From: Lasiodiplodia sp. COLG20
Lineage: Eukaryota; Ascomycota; Dothideomycetes; Botryosphaeriales; Botryosphaeriaceae
Length of the DNA stretch: 64,000 bases
NCBI GenBank assembly: GCA_009801085.1
Contig: VNWV01000008.1
Span: 1,116,001 to 1,180,000, forward strand
Direction: 5' to 3'
The notes below the pieces were generated by a model that saw nothing but the letters and a program-made list of their open reading frames with translations, did no database searches and was not told the origin of the DNA. Position numbers and translations under genes: made by a program. Shown here one piece after another: positions 32,224-44,236 of the stretch. The first letter of the stretch is position 1; the number at the start of each line of letters is the position of its first letter.

Positions 32224-32855
32224 CTAGTCGAGCCTGCGCTTCTTGATGAAGGGGATCTCCTCCGGTCCCTCCTCCAAGTCCTCCTCCGAGATGCCGAGGG
32301 CCTCAAGCTTCTGGCGGAGCTTCTTGTTCTCGTCGTAGAGCTCCTTGTTCTCCTCGTAGAGTATCTTGTTCTCGTTGTCGAGCGCCATGTTCTTGATGGA
32401 AAGCTTCTTCTTGTCGTTGTCGAGCTTCTTGTTCTCTTTTTCGAGCTTCTCGACGCGCTCGCGCAGACTTCCAGTCTCGTTGAAGTAGTCCACCTTGTTC
32501 TTGAGATCGCGAGCCTCCTTGGAGACGAACGACCTAAGCCTAAAACAAGTAGCTTGATTAGCCTGGGAGTATTCGGAGCTGAGGCATTTGTTACGTACGG
32601 GCTCTCAGCATACGCTGCCTTTAGCTTCGTGATATTGAGCTGCTTGGCCGGGGCCGGGGTCTTGATGTAGCTCTTATCGTCTTCGTTGCTGGTCGGGGTG
32701 ATATTTGCGGAGCCCGTAGGCCAAACCTTATCGTTGCGGTGCTTGAGGAAAGCACCGACCGCGAACGTGGTGTTTTCGGCACTTCGAACAGTTAGCACAG
32801 CACAGTGTCAGCGAAACGCGCATACTTACCGCTTATGCTTATTTTCGCGGGCCAT
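32224..32855 (-). CDS. Coiled-coil protein, 174 aa, three exons
   Basis: The exons are 32855-32830, 32781-32599 and 32539-32224. Introns of 48 nt (GTAAGT ... GCTAACTG ... GAAG) and 59 nt (GTACGT ... TTTTAG) are well formed. The N-terminal half is basic and polar. The last 90 residues are a regular heptad coiled coil made of near-repeats of ENK, LYDENKKL and EEN, ending in a basic IKKRRLD tail that could act as a nuclear signal. I know no family. The product probably forms dimers or higher oligomers. It converges on the HET gene, with about 190 bp between stops. Confidence 0.75.
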
Positions 32856-33579
32856 TGTTGAGTGTGGAGTTATGGAGATGGTAGTGTAGGGTAGCTAGGT
32901 GCTGTCGGCGTGGTTGCGAAATGCGCGATGTCGAGGCTACGGCTTGCGTTGGTTGAAGAAGTTTGGAAGACGCGTGTAGTGCTGAGATATCTGAGCGCTC
33001 TGCTCCGGCGCGCAAGCATGTGACAGCCCTTTTTCGCATGTTGCATGGACGCACGGGCAATAGGGCTCCGAAGTATGGCTGCTATGTTTCTGACTGGCGC
33101 TTGTCACTGCCTTGGTCAAGCACTTTACTAGCATTTTTTCAGTGTGAACTTTTCAAAGTGGCTTTAGCTATATTGATTATTGATACTTTATATTAGCGTT
33201 TCCTGCAATCTTCTCACGCCCTCAGAACATGAAAGTATCATGCTACAAGAGATTGCAATGTGTGTCGAGAGGCATTGAAAGCTTCGATTCCGTCCCACGG
33301 GTGAAGGCTTTTGCCCCAATTTCGTTCGTGAATCGTCATCCGAGGTCTAGCCCTGTGCCGTCTTTCGGTTTGTCTTGCTTGTATATTCTTACCGTTTGTT
33401 TGTCAAATCTCTGGTATCTTAAAGGGACATTCAACTACCCATGGGTACTCTGAAGTATCTATTTTCCGGTTCTCTAAGTAAATTGTTATTAGCTACTAGA
33501 CATGAGAGCGGCTTAGTTCTGTTATATTTCCTCTTATCTCATCCTGGCGGATCCGTTAGAGTCCACTATGCGCAACTGA

Positions 33580-33813
33580 CAGTCCCCTCTCGCAGCCGAT
33601 GGCTAGCGCGAAGAATAGTAGGGCTCTAGAACATAGCGCTCTGCCCTAGCTCTTCTAGAAAAACAACATAGGTGGGAAGGTGAGGCTATCATCTAGACGA
33701 GAATGTAGAATTTAAAATTCTACTTACACGTCCGGACAATAGCTCCAACTACCCATGACATAAGCAACTAAAAAAGCAAATTCACGCTGGACATCGGCTA
33801 TGAGAGGGGACTG
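33580..33813. mobile_element. Fold-back MITE-like element, copy 1
   Basis: The ends CAGTCCCCTCTCGCAGCCGATG and its inverted partner (CATCGGCTATGAGAGGGGACTG, read on the plus strand in two parts) are nearly perfect for about 22 bp. An inner inverted pair is GAGGCTATCATCTAGACG against CGTCCGGACAATAGCTCC. TA follows the right end. There is no coding capacity. It belongs with four further copies in this window. Confidence 0.8.
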
Positions 33814-34849
33814 TAGATTAGTGCAACTGACCGTCCGTCCGTCCGCAGGATGTAGATCACGCTCCGTGCATCATTACACAACTTCAGCTCAACTACAATG
33901 CTCCGCAAATGTACATCTTGCCAATGGCGATTGCCTTGATATCACTCCTCGATATCTGCGGTACTGAATAAGATATTATGGCATAACTTCCAATCTTGAA
34001 TCGCCGCAATACAACGGCCACAGCAATCAATAGCTTAGTTTTCTTTTTCGAAGTAGCGAGGTGTTCCCTTTTTTTTTTTTTTTTTTTTTTTTTGAAATTA
34101 CGCGAATGCCTCGAGTGTACGTATTTGTTGAAAGGATTGACGTTTGTCCATGTATGTTTTGCGGAGCCTTCTCTGGGATTCTTATCTTACTGAAGAGGCC
34201 AATGCGGAGCGTTGCGGGAGGGTTGATGGGAGCTTCAAGTGTAATACAACTCTTCACTAAGAATGTCGCATGCGTTTCAGATCAAGTCGTTTGAATACAC
34301 GCCACATCTCCGAAATCCTCGGCCGCATGTAGCTACTTAGTCTTCTCCCTGATGAATATACCAAGCTTCGGAGCACTGGTGCCTTGAGATGGTGCCGCCT
34401 GGTTTGATTATTGTACAAGGAATGATTGAAGTTACCGTAAAATTCTTTTCGGATTGCAGACGAGGCACACCATTTCGAGTTGCATTCATGACTATGGTCC
34501 GGTTGCATACGGAAAAATGTATTGGCTTATGCCAATGACACCCTTGCTGAGGAAGATAAGAACCGCAACAAGCTTGAGAGGGATCGGAGAAGTACTTCGA
34601 GCATATTATGCGGATAAGTAGTAGAAGGGGGTGCACTGTTGAAACGAACCGGATAGAGCTTGGAAAAAAGAAAACCCCCCACCCCCAAAAGCTCCTGCCC
34701 GCGACGAAGATGATTGAAGACTGTGTGATGTAAGTAGGTCTGGAATGCGTAGTTCGAAGCGAGTCAGCCACGCGCGCTGAGGTTGCTACGAAAGCGATGT
34801 AACAATGCTGGAAATAAACATGATGGAACCGTCACACTGAACCGCAATA

Positions 34850-35073
34850 CAGTCTCCTCTCGCAACTGATGACTAGCGTGGATTTGGCTTTTGTTCATGT
34901 CATGGTCAGCTGAAGCTATCCCCCGGACAAGGATGTTGAATTAAAATCCTACATACACGTCTAGACGATAGCTTCAACTACTCACAGATGTTGATTTTTC
35001 TAAGGCAAAGCCAGGGCATAGTTACAGAGACCTGCTATTCTTCGCGCTAGCCGTTGGCTACAGCACCCCTCTG
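34850..35073. mobile_element. Fold-back MITE-like element, copy 2
   Basis: The left end TACAGTCTCCTCTCGCAACTG and right end GGCTACAGCACCCCTCTGTA are inverted, with TA on both sides, consistent with a TA target duplication. The inner pair is CTGAAGCTATCCCCCGGAC and CGATAGCTTCAACTACTCA. The right arm carries CTATTCTTCGCGCTAGCC, the complement of a left-arm block in copies 1 and 3. Confidence 0.8.
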
Positions 35074-37116
35074 TATACTCGCACCTCCATTATAAGGCTG
35101 GGGAAGTCACGCGGGTGATCAAGTATCAATAAGTCCCAAACGAGAACATGGTGCTTGGTTATGGGACCTCCTACTTTCCCGATTACGAAGCAATTGACCA
35201 GGTCACATTTTCCCCGCTCTGATTACAAGAACGCCTCCAAATCAACCGCGCGGCCCATGAGAGGCCAAGACGGGTGGCTAAATGGAAAAAACAACAGCAG
35301 GCGCACAGCCGCTCATATAATCCAAAACAATCCATTTCGTTCTGTCAGCGCCAAGTATAGTTATCGTCCTCGGCACTGTGGTGTAGCTCTTTGCCGTGTT
35401 TGCCGTACAACCATCGCGATGTTGGCAGCCAGCATTGGCAATATTGTAATGCGATCCACAAGTCACCAGACACACACCCACTGTTCCCCGCCGCATCACC
35501 GGTCCGACGCATCGACGTGTTCTACTCGTACCTGCACCCCCAGCCCGAGCCTATGGAAATCCGTTGCGCTCGGGTTCATCCCGAGAAAGCGATTACCCTT
35601 GCATGGTCCTTTGGGCTCCGGCAGTTGGAGTTGCAGTGGTGAAACAGGCACGGCCGAGACGGCAGCGTAGCGGCAGCTGCGGCTCGCTTAAGACATCCCG
35701 GGCCGTTTTCTGTGTCTCAAGGAGCCCGTGGAACAAGACCGAGTCCCGCATGTCGATAGATCCGCCTGAATCAAGTGAAGGGAAACATCCAGTAGACGAC
35801 CATTCATTTAGCTGAACAAGTGATTGAGTATTCGTCAAATGCGTGTGTATACCGTGCGCATAACAAATGGACCGCTTCTTATTCTGGCACGGTGGAGTTG
35901 TTCTCGAACGCCACTAAAAAACCGACCCACTCGACGATCGTCAGTGGCTTGCTTGACGCGGGGCCAAGACCGACCACAAACACTTCCCCTGTCGATATGT
36001 ACTCCTACCTAAACTCCGTCTCTCCGTGTTAGCGCGCTGGCTGGCGCCGTGGCGTCGACATGCTGCACTTCGCTCTGAGCCGGATCGACGCCAATGCTGG
36101 TCCAGAACGCACTCTACAGAAAATCTCCAGTTTTCATCTGCCACGTCTGCCCGCGTTCCCTTGCTGTACCACAACGTGCTGCAAAACAAAGACAAAATTT
36201 CATGGCCGGCTATTATGACATCCCTTATCGCCGGACGAAAGCATGGCAGAAATTTCTGGTCCCTGAGAAACAGAAATTTCGAGATTTCATCGCAATCTCA
36301 GGAATGGAAATAGAGTACAACCATCTTGGCTGGGATCAGCATTGTAGGCGGCTTCGCAATGAAAAATAGGAAAGCAAAGAATCATATGAGCCCTGGCCTT
36401 TTTGACCATGCTCGAGTACACTGCATGAAAACAGCACCGTTTCTGTTTCCCCAAACACATTTTCGTCACCAACAACTCATCAACAAGATGTGCGTGGCAG
36501 TGGGTCACAAATGAGGGGCATCATTGCGCCATCGCCTGGCGGTTGAAGAAAATAGCCGGCGATAACGTATCAAGGCCACCCGCGGGTAGGGCTGTGTTGT
36601 GTTGTTTGTGTTTGAGCTCCGACGCGGGAGCCCAAAAGCGGGCGCACAACCTTAACTTAAAACACCCCGTCATCCGCGCACGGATCACGCATTGACGTGT
36701 CCATCGAAGCACCAACATCCATGAGTGGAGCTATAGGGGACTGTTATATGACAATTCGCAATGTCGATTACGCACCCACAAGCCGATGAGGGTTCGATCC
36801 AGAGTGGGGAATGGGGATGAAGAACTGTTAGTGGTCAGAAACCTTTGAAGGCAGTCACAATGATAGTTGCATGTAGAGATTTGGTTTTTGGTAAAGCACC
36901 GAATTGCATTGCTCAGCAACGGAAGTAGGTACAAGAAATTGTAAAAAAGGGGGGTGAGAAGAATTCACTGCTCACTTCCCGCAAATCGCTGCTTCTCAAC
37001 AGTTCTCCACAAAAAACAACCACTCTCCTTTTCACCTCCTCTTCCTCCTCATAATCTTTTGTCCTCCGAGTTAAATGCTATGCACAAGAATATTGACAAG
37101 AAATCGGAACGTCCAC

Positions 37117-37902
37117 TTAAGCGGAGAAGAAGTCACGGACGTGGCGGCGGACCTTGGCGGCAGCGGCGCTCCAGAGCTCGGGGCCGGGCATGGGGTAGCT
37201 GTCGAAGGTGGTGTAGAGGTTGAACTTGATGCCGGCGTCAGAGGGAGTGTAGAAGGCGGTGGCCTTCTCGCCGCCAGAGATGGCGGTGCTGCCGGAGCCA
37301 GTGACCTTGACGTTGAAGCACTGGGGGTAGGCCTGGGCGCCGTTCTCCTGACCAGCGCTGTGGAGGGCGATGATCTCGTGGCGGACAACGTAGTTGCCGG
37401 CCTTGAGGCCAGCCGGAATGGTGGCGGTGGCGGTGAAGTTGTTCGAGATCAGGTCGTCGGTGACCCAGGTGCCGGGGCTGCTGCCGGAAACGAGACCGCC
37501 GGCCTCGAACTTGACCCAGTTGAGCGAGGTCTTGTCGACAGTGGTGCAGTCGCCGTCGCAAGAGGCGATGTAGTTGATGATGGGACCCTTGTGCGACTCG
37601 GGCCAGGTGTTCCACTGGATCTCGAGCTTGTCACCGGCGGCGGCCTCGACGTAAGCCTTGCCGGGGGTGGCCGACTTGTGGCAGATGATGTCAGCCTCGC
37701 CGAAGGAGTTGGGCTCGACGAAGCCGTTGTCAAGGTTCTCAGCAGTCCAGCCAGGAACCTCGGGAGCGGGGGTCTGGTAGGCGAAGCTGGGGTCGTAGCC
37801 CTGGAACTCCTTGCCGTTGACCTTGATAGTCTGGACGTGGCCGTGGGCCGAAACGGTGGCGGCCATAGCGCCGAGGGCGAGAATGGTGTTGGCGGCGTGC
37901 AT
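37117..37902 (-). CDS. AA9 lytic polysaccharide monooxygenase, 261 aa
   Basis: This is a single-exon secreted copper enzyme. Family knowledge: AA9 enzymes cleave cellulose and related glucans oxidatively. Seen here: a signal peptide (residues 1-19, ending TVSA) whose cleavage exposes His20 of HGHVQ, the first histidine-brace ligand; His104 in SHKGP, the second; HEIIALHSAG, the usual C-terminal core histidine region; and AYPQCFNV, placing the axial tyrosine. Cysteines at 74, 115 and 119 fit the expected disulfides. There is no CBM1 or GPI signal. The short tail after the core is charged (KVRRHVRD). A TATA element lies about 150 bp upstream, and no clustered carbohydrate enzyme is nearby. Confidence 0.93.
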   Translation of the reverse strand: MHAANTILALGAMAATVSAHGHVQTIKVNGKEFQGYDPSFAYQTPAPEVPGWTAENLDNGFVEPNSFGEADIICHKSATPGKAYVEAAAGDKLEIQWNTWPESHKGPIINYIASCDGDCTTVDKTSLNWVKFEAGGLVSGSSPGTWVTDDLISNNFTATATIPAGLKAGNYVVRHEIIALHSAGQENGAQAYPQCFNVKVTGSGSTAISGGEKATAFYTPSDAGIKFNLYTTFDSYPMPGPELWSAAAAKVRRHVRDFFSA

Positions 37903-40900
37903 TTTGCTGGTTGTGGTTGAAAGTGGTTGTAGAGCGTCTAGCGCTTGAGGCGAACGAGAGAATTTGGTGAGAGAGCGAGAAGCGGTAGAAGGCAGTGAAT
38001 GAAGTTGGTTGGACCAGCCGTAGAGAACAGAAAGAGATCGTGAGTCTGGCAGGTTTATATACCTTCAGGGCCCGTGAGAGCCTCCAGGAGGAATCGCCCA
38101 AAGCGGTAGTGGGCCGGGATCCCGAATTAGATTACACTTGATGAAGGTGGATGTCTCGAGGCATGCGCATGGCTGTCGGGGCTGATCCACCGTCGCCACG
38201 TCAAGGCGGCCAGCAGCCGACCGTTTCCTGGTTCCAGCACGCGCTCTACACTCTGCTTTGGTAGTTTTTCCATCCAATCGGTTCACGTCTTTGGCGCAGG
38301 CGGCTGACGGGACGCTCTCGCCGCCGTGGCAGTCGGCAAGCCATCTCGCCGAGTACGCCGCATGACGGATCGCACAGCTAGAACGCGATGGAATTCTTGG
38401 CCGGATCCAACGGGAGCGCAGGCTGAAGCGAAAGAGAAGGGGCCCCAGGAGCAGGAGAACAAAACGTCCAAACACCCGGCAAACAGAAACGGTCAACGAA
38501 TGGAGAATGATCGGCGGTCGATACTTGCCTGTGGAGGTGGCGCGCGCTCGGCTATCTGGTGGGCCATGCTTACAATCATGCTTCCCCCGTTTACACCCTT
38601 TTGGGCCTTGTTTTAGGTGCGCTTAACCGAGCCTTGTCCTGTTTCGCGCATGGCAGCGGCTGACGCGTTGGGAAGGGACGGCAGACGATCAGTGGGCTGG
38701 GCTGGTCTGAATGGTGACACTGGTGTGGGAGAGGGGTGGAGGTGCAATTAATCGAAGGCAGAGGCGTGAGACGCCCAGGCGATTTCTCGGGCCGGCGGCC
38801 TAAAGGCCAGCGCTCCCGGGGCGTGCCAAGAAAAAACATCTATTACTCACGTTAGCCCTCATTGGCGCACGAAACGCGCCAGACCCAAATCCGTAGTGTG
38901 TGACGCATTGCTGTTGGCATGTCAGCCTACACGAGGAGCCATGCGCCGCAGCAGAGGAGTTTCGGGCCCCTCTCCTATTCGCCCTGGCCCCAGCGCCTAT
39001 GTACCTCAGATCCCTGTCGCTCTCGTATCTCGCCACACCGCCCGAGGAAAACCAAACATCAAACCAAACCTCGTGCGAAACGTGATTCAGTTGCTTGCTC
39101 AGTTGAGAATCTCCTTTTGGACATTGTTGAAACTGCACTCGTATCCATTAAAACCGTCGAATGCCGAGTCGCCTAGATGGTACCAGTATGGACAGCCAAG
39201 CAGCTTGACGAGAGAATGGAATTCTGGTTCACAGCCCGCCGGCTCGATGTCCCGGTGATGGCTTCCAAGAGTGGTGGGGTGATGGCGGGTACAGCTGCTT
39301 TGCTGAACCAAACAAGCGAAGAGACTCGGTTGATGCCGGCATTCGCGGAAATGCCACCCGGTAGCCGGTCGATGCCCAGCCTTCCATCAGCATAGCCACT
39401 GAAGACGACATCCAAGAGTACCGGGAGCTGCTTAAGAGCATAGATGATTCCGTCGTTGAGCTCCTGGGCGCAGTAAGAATGAGTCGGGTGGCAATGGCAC
39501 CGGTTATCCGAAACACGCTCGCTTTCCGGGCATATACAAAGCCGTTCAGACTCGCATTGAGGACGGAACGAGTCGTGAAGCCATTTGCTGAGTGTAAGCG
39601 AGGAAACAATGTAAGGCCACTTCGCTTGAACGATTGCCTTGATTCCCGCGGATGAAGTCGTTCGAAAGCCAACAAACTTACGCATTTCAGACCAAACCGA
39701 GAATCACTTGCCAGTCCGAGGAGCCACAGTTCGGATGGTTGTCGTTGTAGTTCGAGAAGACGTTCGAGGTGAACCGGTGGACAGCTATGGACCCAGCCAT
39801 ACTACTGTCAATACACAAGAGCAAGTCGAGGGTCATGACTCAGACGGTCCAAGGTCCTTGAGAGCTTGTCCTCAACGATGGTGTGAGAAACAAGTTCGAC
39901 TTCTCTTCAATGACGCCCGTCTGCCTGTTGTGGGGTTGCTCGAACAAGTCGATGTTCGAATGACCATCCAGATGGGCATCGGTACGGTGAGTCGTTAAGG
40001 TCAGGGCGGGTAGGGGAAGCATCTATCCGTACAACAATGTGCGTACCGCCCAAGCCCTGGGTTGGAGTCCTCAACGATTATGCGATGTTCGCATCCGTAC
40101 GAGGTGATATCCGCCAATGGAGAGAGTCCACATGAGCCCACCACCTCTCGCTGCATGTGCAAGCTAGTCTAGGTACGGGGCATAACTTAGTCGAATGGGT
40201 AGACTAAGGCAAGCTATTAATATGCTTTCAAAGAGCTTGGACTAATGGGAACGCTCACCATCCGGACGGCTTTGAGAAATTCTTCATGGTTTGTGATGCC
40301 GTTGTGGATAAGTATCCGCTATGATGTAGAGGTCGTAGATGACTGGGGGAAGCGTAGGATTACGGGCTTACTGATTGGTGAGAACAACTAGACTAGGAGA
40401 GGGACCATGAGCATCGTCAGGGCCTGGATGAATTGGTTCGCGGGCATCGGTGGCACCGATGATGTAGCTATGGGAGTCGAATGGAATGTCCGAACAGCCA
40501 GCAGCAGGGTGACTGTGAGGCGGAGTGGATCAAGTCGCCATAACCATGGTGTTGATGGCCAGGTGAGGATGAGAATGATCTTCATGCCTCACAAGATCAG
40601 GATGGTGGACTGATTTTCAAGGTTAAGTTGTCGTATGTCGGTACAAATGGCAGGTCGAGTCCAGCAGGAACGAAAGGTAAAGGAGTCAAGGGTGCGAACT
40701 CGTTATATGGAGGGGCACCACGCCGGCCCCTTTGGATGAGCAAGTTTGCGCAGGATGAACGGTGGCAGGATCCCACCTAATTGGAGCGGGATCTGCCGCA
40801 AGCACAGGCCCAGCAAACTGATGTATCGAACGTAAAGATAGTTTCCACGAGACAGCCGGTCACCAGTCTTTAGTAGATGGGGAGAGCGTCGTACCACAAG

Positions 40901-41267
40901 AACAGGAATGTGCGCGGTGAAAATGGCGCTTGGAGCGTTTAAGTATCCTTGCAAACGTGTCTGGTTCGATTTCTCTGTACGTGTACACGCGGACTAAAGC
41001 TTCCGTTCCCATCAGCAGGATCATTTGTCTGGTGCAATGTACTACGGACCGAAGTCGCGATGTTTCAAGACCCTTGAACAAAAGGATCCGCGATGGTGGA
41101 GAGTACAAGCTATTCCGGTGCAGGGGTTCGGGCGATCTTTCCAGGAACGATGGATAGAAATGCGGAGTAAGACACAATCACTGCCCAAACAGGGACTCTG
41201 AAACGGTAGCCGCCACTGACATCAAGCGGCAAAAACGAAATAGATTGCACTCACTGCACAACGGCAT
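37903..41267. other. 3.4-kb stretch with decayed coding traces
   Basis: The AA9 promoter is at the left edge. Minus-strand frames at 39173-39685, 40388-40585 and 40703-41177 have membrane-like or normal protein composition but are broken by stops and frame changes. I cannot build a gene. At about 40860-41040 two frames together recall the end of an RTA1-type membrane protein, at low confidence. Confidence 0.4.
38054..38061 (-). promoter_or_regulatory. TATA box of the AA9 gene
   Basis: TATATAAA on the minus strand, about 150 bp before the AA9 start codon, in a GGTATATAAACC context. Confidence 0.55.
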
Positions 41268-42633
41268 TCAGCCTTGGGTGATATCCATTGCATCCTCGCC
41301 CTTGCCGATGTCGACTGCGCTGCTCACCTCATTGAAATCTTCCAGCTCTTCACTTACAGTTTTTAGCTTCTCTTTCACACTTGCAACGCCTTCAAATCCT
41401 ACAATATGGCGAGCAGGCGGGTTGTCATGACCTCCAATGGCAGTGAGAGCATGAACCGTCTCCGCAATCAACGACGAACGTACGGAAGGGTCCAGCATGG
41501 GGTATAACGAAGTAATTTGTGGGGATGAGAGGAGATCTCCGGTTGAATGCACGTTGGCCGTGCTCGCTGGAGAAGGACCTTCATCATCCGCCGACGGCGA
41601 TGGATGATTTGCGAGACCAACGGACCTGGTGTCCAGCTTATCCAGCAGGCCGCTAAAAATTTCCCGGCAAAGAGGTGCAGGATTGACATCGGGCGCGTAC
41701 TCTTCCATCGGCGGCGCTGAGGTAATGCGGTTTGTCAAGACATTTACTTCCATGTTCGGCTGGACGATGGACATCTTGATGTTGAACGGCGCTATCTCGT
41801 AAGCCAGACTCTGGGACGGAATTGTCAGCGTCGCGAGCCTCACGGCTTCTTTCCGCAGGCTTACATCACAGTATCCCTCAATCGCCCACTGCGAGGCACA
41901 GTACATGCCGAGTCCTGGCGTGCCCAAATGACCCGTTGTTCCTGTCAGCATGATTATGTGACCATTCTTCGCGGCCCGCATAGTGGGCAAAACGGCCTTG
42001 ATGATGTTGACATTGGAGAAGAAAGTTGTCTCAAACTGGTCGCGGACAAGGTTCATGGTCCGAGTCGATTGGGCCAATTCCTCGACCGTGCCAACGACTG
42101 TCTCGCTGGAGCAGCCCAGCAGCACATCAACCTTCTGGAAGGCATCAACAGCTTCGGCGATAGCAGCCTGGCACTGGCCAATTACTCTGGGGCAGTCGGT
42201 CAGCAAGGGTGCTCAAATCACATGACGCGGAATAGGAAGCAGCGCATTCGTAAGCAAGCGTTCAGACCGGCGCACCTTACCTAGCATCCAGGCTCACGAC
42301 GCGCAGCCGTTCCTTCCAGCGCTCCTTATCGCCCTCCGCGCTGCTGACCCTATCGAGGAAGTTGCGGAACTCCTCGCTCCGGCCGCTCTCGCGCTCGAAC
42401 TCGGCGGGAAGTACTCCGGCGACAACGTGATCGCCGTGGTCGAGAAGCTGAGTGGCTAGGGCGATGCTAATGGGCGACGTGCCATTCGTCAGGAACCAGG
42501 TGCGCGGGGCATTGTGCGGTGGGAATCGCGGAGACCGAGCCCGAGCGGGACGCTGCTGTTGCGCCGCGTCGGACCCGCTGGCTGGCGCGGCGTCCTGGAG
42601 AGGTGCGGACGACGCGGGCGGCGGTGAAGCCAT
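41268..42633 (-). CDS. SDR-like NAD(P)-binding protein, 423 aa
   Basis: The exons are 42633-42281 and 42186-41268, joined by a 94-nt phase-2 intron. A Rossmann fold of the short-chain dehydrogenase type starts near residue 45 (TWFLTNGTSPISIALATQLLDHG). TGTTGHLGTPGLG holds the usual Ser/Thr region, and GMYCASQWAIEGYCD the Tyr region. In the classical Y-x3-K the lysine is Gln here, so catalysis may be altered. The C-terminal 110 residues are an extension with Ser/Pro-rich and acidic parts. There is no membrane segment or signal. Substrate is unknown. It is divergent from AIM32 across 245 bp. Confidence 0.8.
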
Positions 42634-42878
42634 TGGTGCGCGGTCACGAAGGATGAGACGCTCGCGGGGTGTTTTGGCTCATGGCGCCGGCGCGTCGAGC
42701 GTTGAGAGAAAGCCAAAGGGCGACGCGACGGCGGAGTTGCGCGCACTCCCCAGCCGAAGCCGAGGCCGAGCGCGCGGTCCCGTCGGGGCAAATGACGCAG
42801 TCCGCTCGGTATTGCCGATAACAAAAACCATGCCCACGGCCGCCTTGGAATGCGAGTGCATTCTCGCTGCGCTGCAAC

Positions 42879-44051
42879 ATGTTCTCCTGGCGGTGTGCTC
42901 GTCGCTCGCTCTTCACCGCGTCCTATCCTCGCCGTAATGCCTCCCGCCGGAGCATCCCCATCCCGACTTTCGACACCGCGCCGTTCCCCGTGGTAGAATC
43001 CTGCCCGTCGCCGACATGCAGTTGCCGACCCATGCCGTCCTTTCCCGAGGGCCTTGAAATAGACCACAAACAGAATCTCAATGGCACCATGGGTGCTTAT
43101 GCGGAGCAAATCCTCATCGCTACGGGGAAGGACGACTGGAAAAGCCGGATAGAGGAGGAAGACGATGCACACTTCCAGCGCCAGGTCAAAGACGTACTTG
43201 GGAGGAAAGGAGAGCTCAGTGATGTTCGTCTCCGCAGAGGATGAGCCCGGCGCGCGATAGGATGCGCACAGCTTGAGGTCTTCGCATCCTGGAAGCGGGC
43301 CCAAGCCTGTCTGTACGCGCTCCTCCTTCCCGCGCGCCGGAAGCTCTGCGTTGGGTGCTTGCTGACTTTGGCTTTGTAGCCTTACCACAACATCCTGATC
43401 ACCAACGTATCCTTTCCCGGCGCATCGCCATCGTCCGATTCAGCTTCCGCATATCTGTTTCCGAGCTTCAAGTACATACCCTCGATACCGCTGGCTGGAG
43501 ATTCGGTCAAGGACTTCATACGAGGCTTTGCGAAACCGAAACAGCTTCACAAAATGCACAGAGATGTGCTTTCGCCTGAGGAGCAGGCCAAGCTAGTACG
43601 GGACGAGAATCTTCAGGGAAAATTCGCAGAAGTCCGGGATGTGGATGAGGTGCTGGTGCTGATCTGCGGACATGGCGGACGAGACGCTCGGTGCGGCATC
43701 CTTGGACCGCTTCTGCGTGAAGAATTCGAGGAGAAGCTCAAGGCAAAGGGTATAGACATCCGTCCACAGCCGGATCTGAAGCAGCATCAAGGAACCGGAC
43801 TGTCAGCGAGTGTTGGCTTGATCAGCCACATTGGAGGACACAAATATGCTGGGAATGTCATCATCTACATTCCGAAGACATTGAAGGAGGCGGGACATCC
43901 ATTGGCCGGAAAGGGCATTTGGTATGGCCGCATTGGCCCAGAGCAAGTTGAGGGTGTGGTGGAGCAGACGATCGTGCAAGGCAAGGTCGTCAAAGAATTG
44001 TTCAGAGGCGGCATTGAGGACAATGACGCTAGGACGATACTCAGATTATGA
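42879..44051 (+). CDS. AIM32: AIM32-like thioredoxin-fold [2Fe-2S] protein, 338 aa
   Basis: The exons are 42879-43223 and 43380-44051. The 156-nt intron has a GTTCGT donor and GCTGACTTTGGC before TTTGTAG. The N-terminus (MFSWRCARRSLFTASYPRRN) is a good mitochondrial targeting sequence. Conserved motifs: CPSPTCSC near residue 42, ICGHGGRDARCG in the second half, and HIGGHKYAGN, the C-terminal signature of the sucrase/ferredoxin-like family. In yeast Aim32 is a mitochondrial iron-sulfur protein linked to redox quality control. The cysteine and histidine ligands look intact and length fits the family. The next gene downstream, 186 bp away on the same strand, also encodes a likely mitochondrial redox protein. 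Confidence 0.88.
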
Positions 44052-44236
44052 CCGCTGTCGAAAAGGTTCATAGAATTGCAGTAGACGTAGATCTCGGCAT
44101 GGTGGCCGCGGCGGCGGTAGGGCTGAAATATGCTTCCGCCGAACTCTCCGCCATGAAGCTTCTCTTCACTCACAATTTTACCCCAACTCCCTCTCCACCA
44201 CTCCCACCTCACCTCGCCCGCCCCCAGCCGTCGTGA

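Larger units (their letters stand above)
32856..37116. other. 4.3-kb gene-poor stretch with two fold-back elements
   Basis: No supported gene. It contains element copies at 33580-33813 and 34850-35073 and a 22-base T run near 34070-34093. A minus-strand reading near 36.0-36.3 kb has coding-like composition but several stops; it may be a relic. Confidence 0.5.

Noticed and set aside
36741..36800. tRNA-like B-box GGTTCGATCC
   Set aside because: No matching A-box and no acceptor or anticodon stem could be paired around it.
37075..37920. Plus-strand frame of 281 codons, Gly/Val-rich
   Set aside because: Antisense to the AA9 enzyme, whose catalytic motifs are unmistakable.
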